64,000 bases of DNA from assembly GCA_027475525.1 (NCBI GenBank), contig JAMWFC010000049.1:5936947-6000946 (forward strand), written 5' to 3'. The stretch is from Macrolepiota albuminosa. Its lineage: Eukaryota; Basidiomycota; Agaricomycetes; Agaricales; Agaricaceae. The first letter of the stretch is position 1, and each line of letters opens with the position of its first letter. Of this stretch, positions 62,908 to 64,000 are shown in pieces. A program made the position numbers and the translations under genes. The notes below the pieces were generated by a model, which made no database searches, had not been told where the DNA came from, and worked only from the letters and a program-made list of their open reading frames with translations.

Positions 62908-64000
62908 ATGTCTTTCCGTATTCCAACTCCGCCCCCCGTACCGTCCCGCGAGGCTCAAGACGCTGCCTCCGCCTACATCGCCAAGGCGAACAATTTCATC
63001 AAGCGCATCGAGGGTGTGGGCGCGGAGGCGCCTACAAACTTGGTTGTTGCCGTCATGCGATTACTGGAGCGTTGGTATGAGGTGCAGGTCCTTGGCGTTG
63101 GGTGGGATCGCGAGATTGAGGTGCGGGAGTGGTGCCGGGCCCGCTATGTGGATAACCGTGGCGCGGAGTGGTTAGCTCCATTTTCTCGTTTTGTAAGTGC
63201 TTTCAAGTCCTTGCCGTGTCGCCAACTGATTGGTCCCTAGGCGCCTCCTCCCGTCCCTACCATCAAGGACGAGTTGGAGGATATCTTGTCGGGTGCCTTG
63301 CCGATGACGGTAAGCGCTCCCGCGCCTGAGTAAGTAACTCTGATTTTTATCTCTAACTTAGCTGTGGTCTGACCTGTCGCCTCATAGCAAGCAAGAGGTG
63401 TTAGCGCCTCTTGCGAATTTGCAGGTGGATGCAGAGATGGCGGCCATTCGCGAGAGCATGCTGGAAGAGGCTTCCCGTGACGCCAAGGAGAGGACTAAGG
63501 CGTTGGAGGAGCGAGAGGTCGTTGGCGAGTCCCTGGTTGCTAGCGAGAAGTCGCCAGTTGCCAGGAGGCAGGTGTCTGGTGGGAAGGATTCCCACGCCGG
63601 TAGTGCCCAGAGCCCAGCACTGCCGGCAAGCACATCGGGCTCTCCGGTCAAGCCTGGCAAGACTTTAAAGAAGAAGGTAAGTTTGTGCGTTGTTACCGCT
63701 GGCGCTTATTGTTTATCCCATTCTAAGTCTCGCAAGGCTGCCGCCCCTCGTTACACGGTAAGTTTGTTACGCCAAGGTACTTTCCCTGCTAACCAACCAG
63801 TTGACAGGCGCCAACGCAAACCTCCTTTAGCGACGCAGAGCTGAAGGGTTTGTTGGTGGCAAGACGAGATGAGGCGGTTTTGGATGGAGGAATGGAGGCG
63901 GGGGTGGTCTTGCCGGAGATGAAGGACAAGAAGACGGCAAGCCCAGCGGCAAGGCGGGAGTTCAAGGACTCCCAAGGGGCGGTAAGCACTTTGGCTTTCC
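62908..64000 (+). CDS. E3 antisense accessory gene, exons 1-5 (3' end outside window)
   Basis: Exons 62908-63192, 63241-63329, 63388-63676, 63728-63757 and 63808-63981 join in one frame. The last intron begins GTAAGC at 63982 and runs past the window end. Exons 1, 2 and 5 have exactly the same lengths as in E2 (285, 89, 174). The visible product has the N-terminal domain (ERWYEVQVLGVGWDREIEVR), a short APPPVPTIKDELEDILSGAL segment, a Glu/Ala/Arg-rich helical exon, a Ser/Pro/Lys-rich linker and FSDAELKGLLVARRDEAVLD. The cysteine cluster would be in exon 6, outside the window. Unlike E2, codon 4 is CGT, so this copy is open so far. Confidence 0.88.

Larger units (their letters stand above)
61786..64000 (-). 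mobile_element. Family E retrotransposon E3, 3' end (continues beyond window)
   Basis: The 3' LTR, PPT and first five exons of the antisense gene are visible. Its gag and pol should lie to the right of the window. It interrupts the protease-RT frame of G2. Confidence 0.9.

Overview
The window looks like a transposon-dense stretch of a filamentous basidiomycete, probably an Agaricomycete. The evidence is the very short introns (about 45-60 bp, GTRNGT...YAG), chromodomain Ty3 elements, a DIRS/Ngaro-type tyrosine-recombinase retroelement, and two fungal housekeeping genes (carnitine acetyltransferase and midasin). The species cannot be named from sequence alone. No tRNA, rRNA or CRISPR array was seen.

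Layout. 1-2909: remnants of retroelement-associated minus-strand genes, ending in a head-to-head junction near 2910. 2910-11553: a 5'-complete, 3'-truncated minus-strand copy (E1) of a Ty3 family here called E. 11554-27005: a minus-strand chromovirus-type Ty3 element (family G, copy G1), split by a complete plus-strand E copy (E2, 13274-24581, 950-bp LTRs, 4-bp target duplication). 27006-30367: unassigned DNA, a decayed Ty3 integrase fragment (G4) and an unrecognised ORF. 30624-36738: a complete but mutationally dead Ty1/copia element with 292-bp LTRs and a CTTCG target duplication. 36926-39406: a nine-exon carnitine acetyltransferase gene with one apparent frameshift. 39562-40024: the spliced 3' end of an SF1 helicase gene. 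About 40246-45600: a DIRS/Ngaro-like element (gag, RT-RNase H, tyrosine recombinase). 46507-53236: a midasin (MDN1) pseudogene. 53240-55484: a decayed Ty3 pol (G3). 55485-61785: the 3' two-thirds of another family G element (G2: pol with chromodomain, antisense gene, 3' LTR). 61786-64000: the 3' LTR and antisense gene of a third E copy (E3).

The most interesting feature is shared by families E and G. Between pol and the 3' LTR each carries a spliced, intron-rich gene on the opposite strand, convergent with pol. Its product has a six-cysteine cluster resembling a fungal Zn2Cys6 domain, a basic nuclear-localisation-like stretch and, most clearly in G2, a C-terminal coiled coil. In both families an intron ends immediately before the first cysteine codon. 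Family E DNA (LTR, gag, pol and antisense gene alike) is also studded with the hexamer TTRSCG/CGSYAA at far above chance density. This suggests a self-encoded DNA-binding protein with many target sites inside its own element, comparable in logic to plant VANDAL anti-silencing proteins. That link is inference.

Family G also appears to prime reverse transcription from its own transcript start, as Tf1 does. Most inactivating changes in the window are consistent with C-to-T transitions, largely at CpG, so cytosine methylation or a RIP-like process is likely in this genome.
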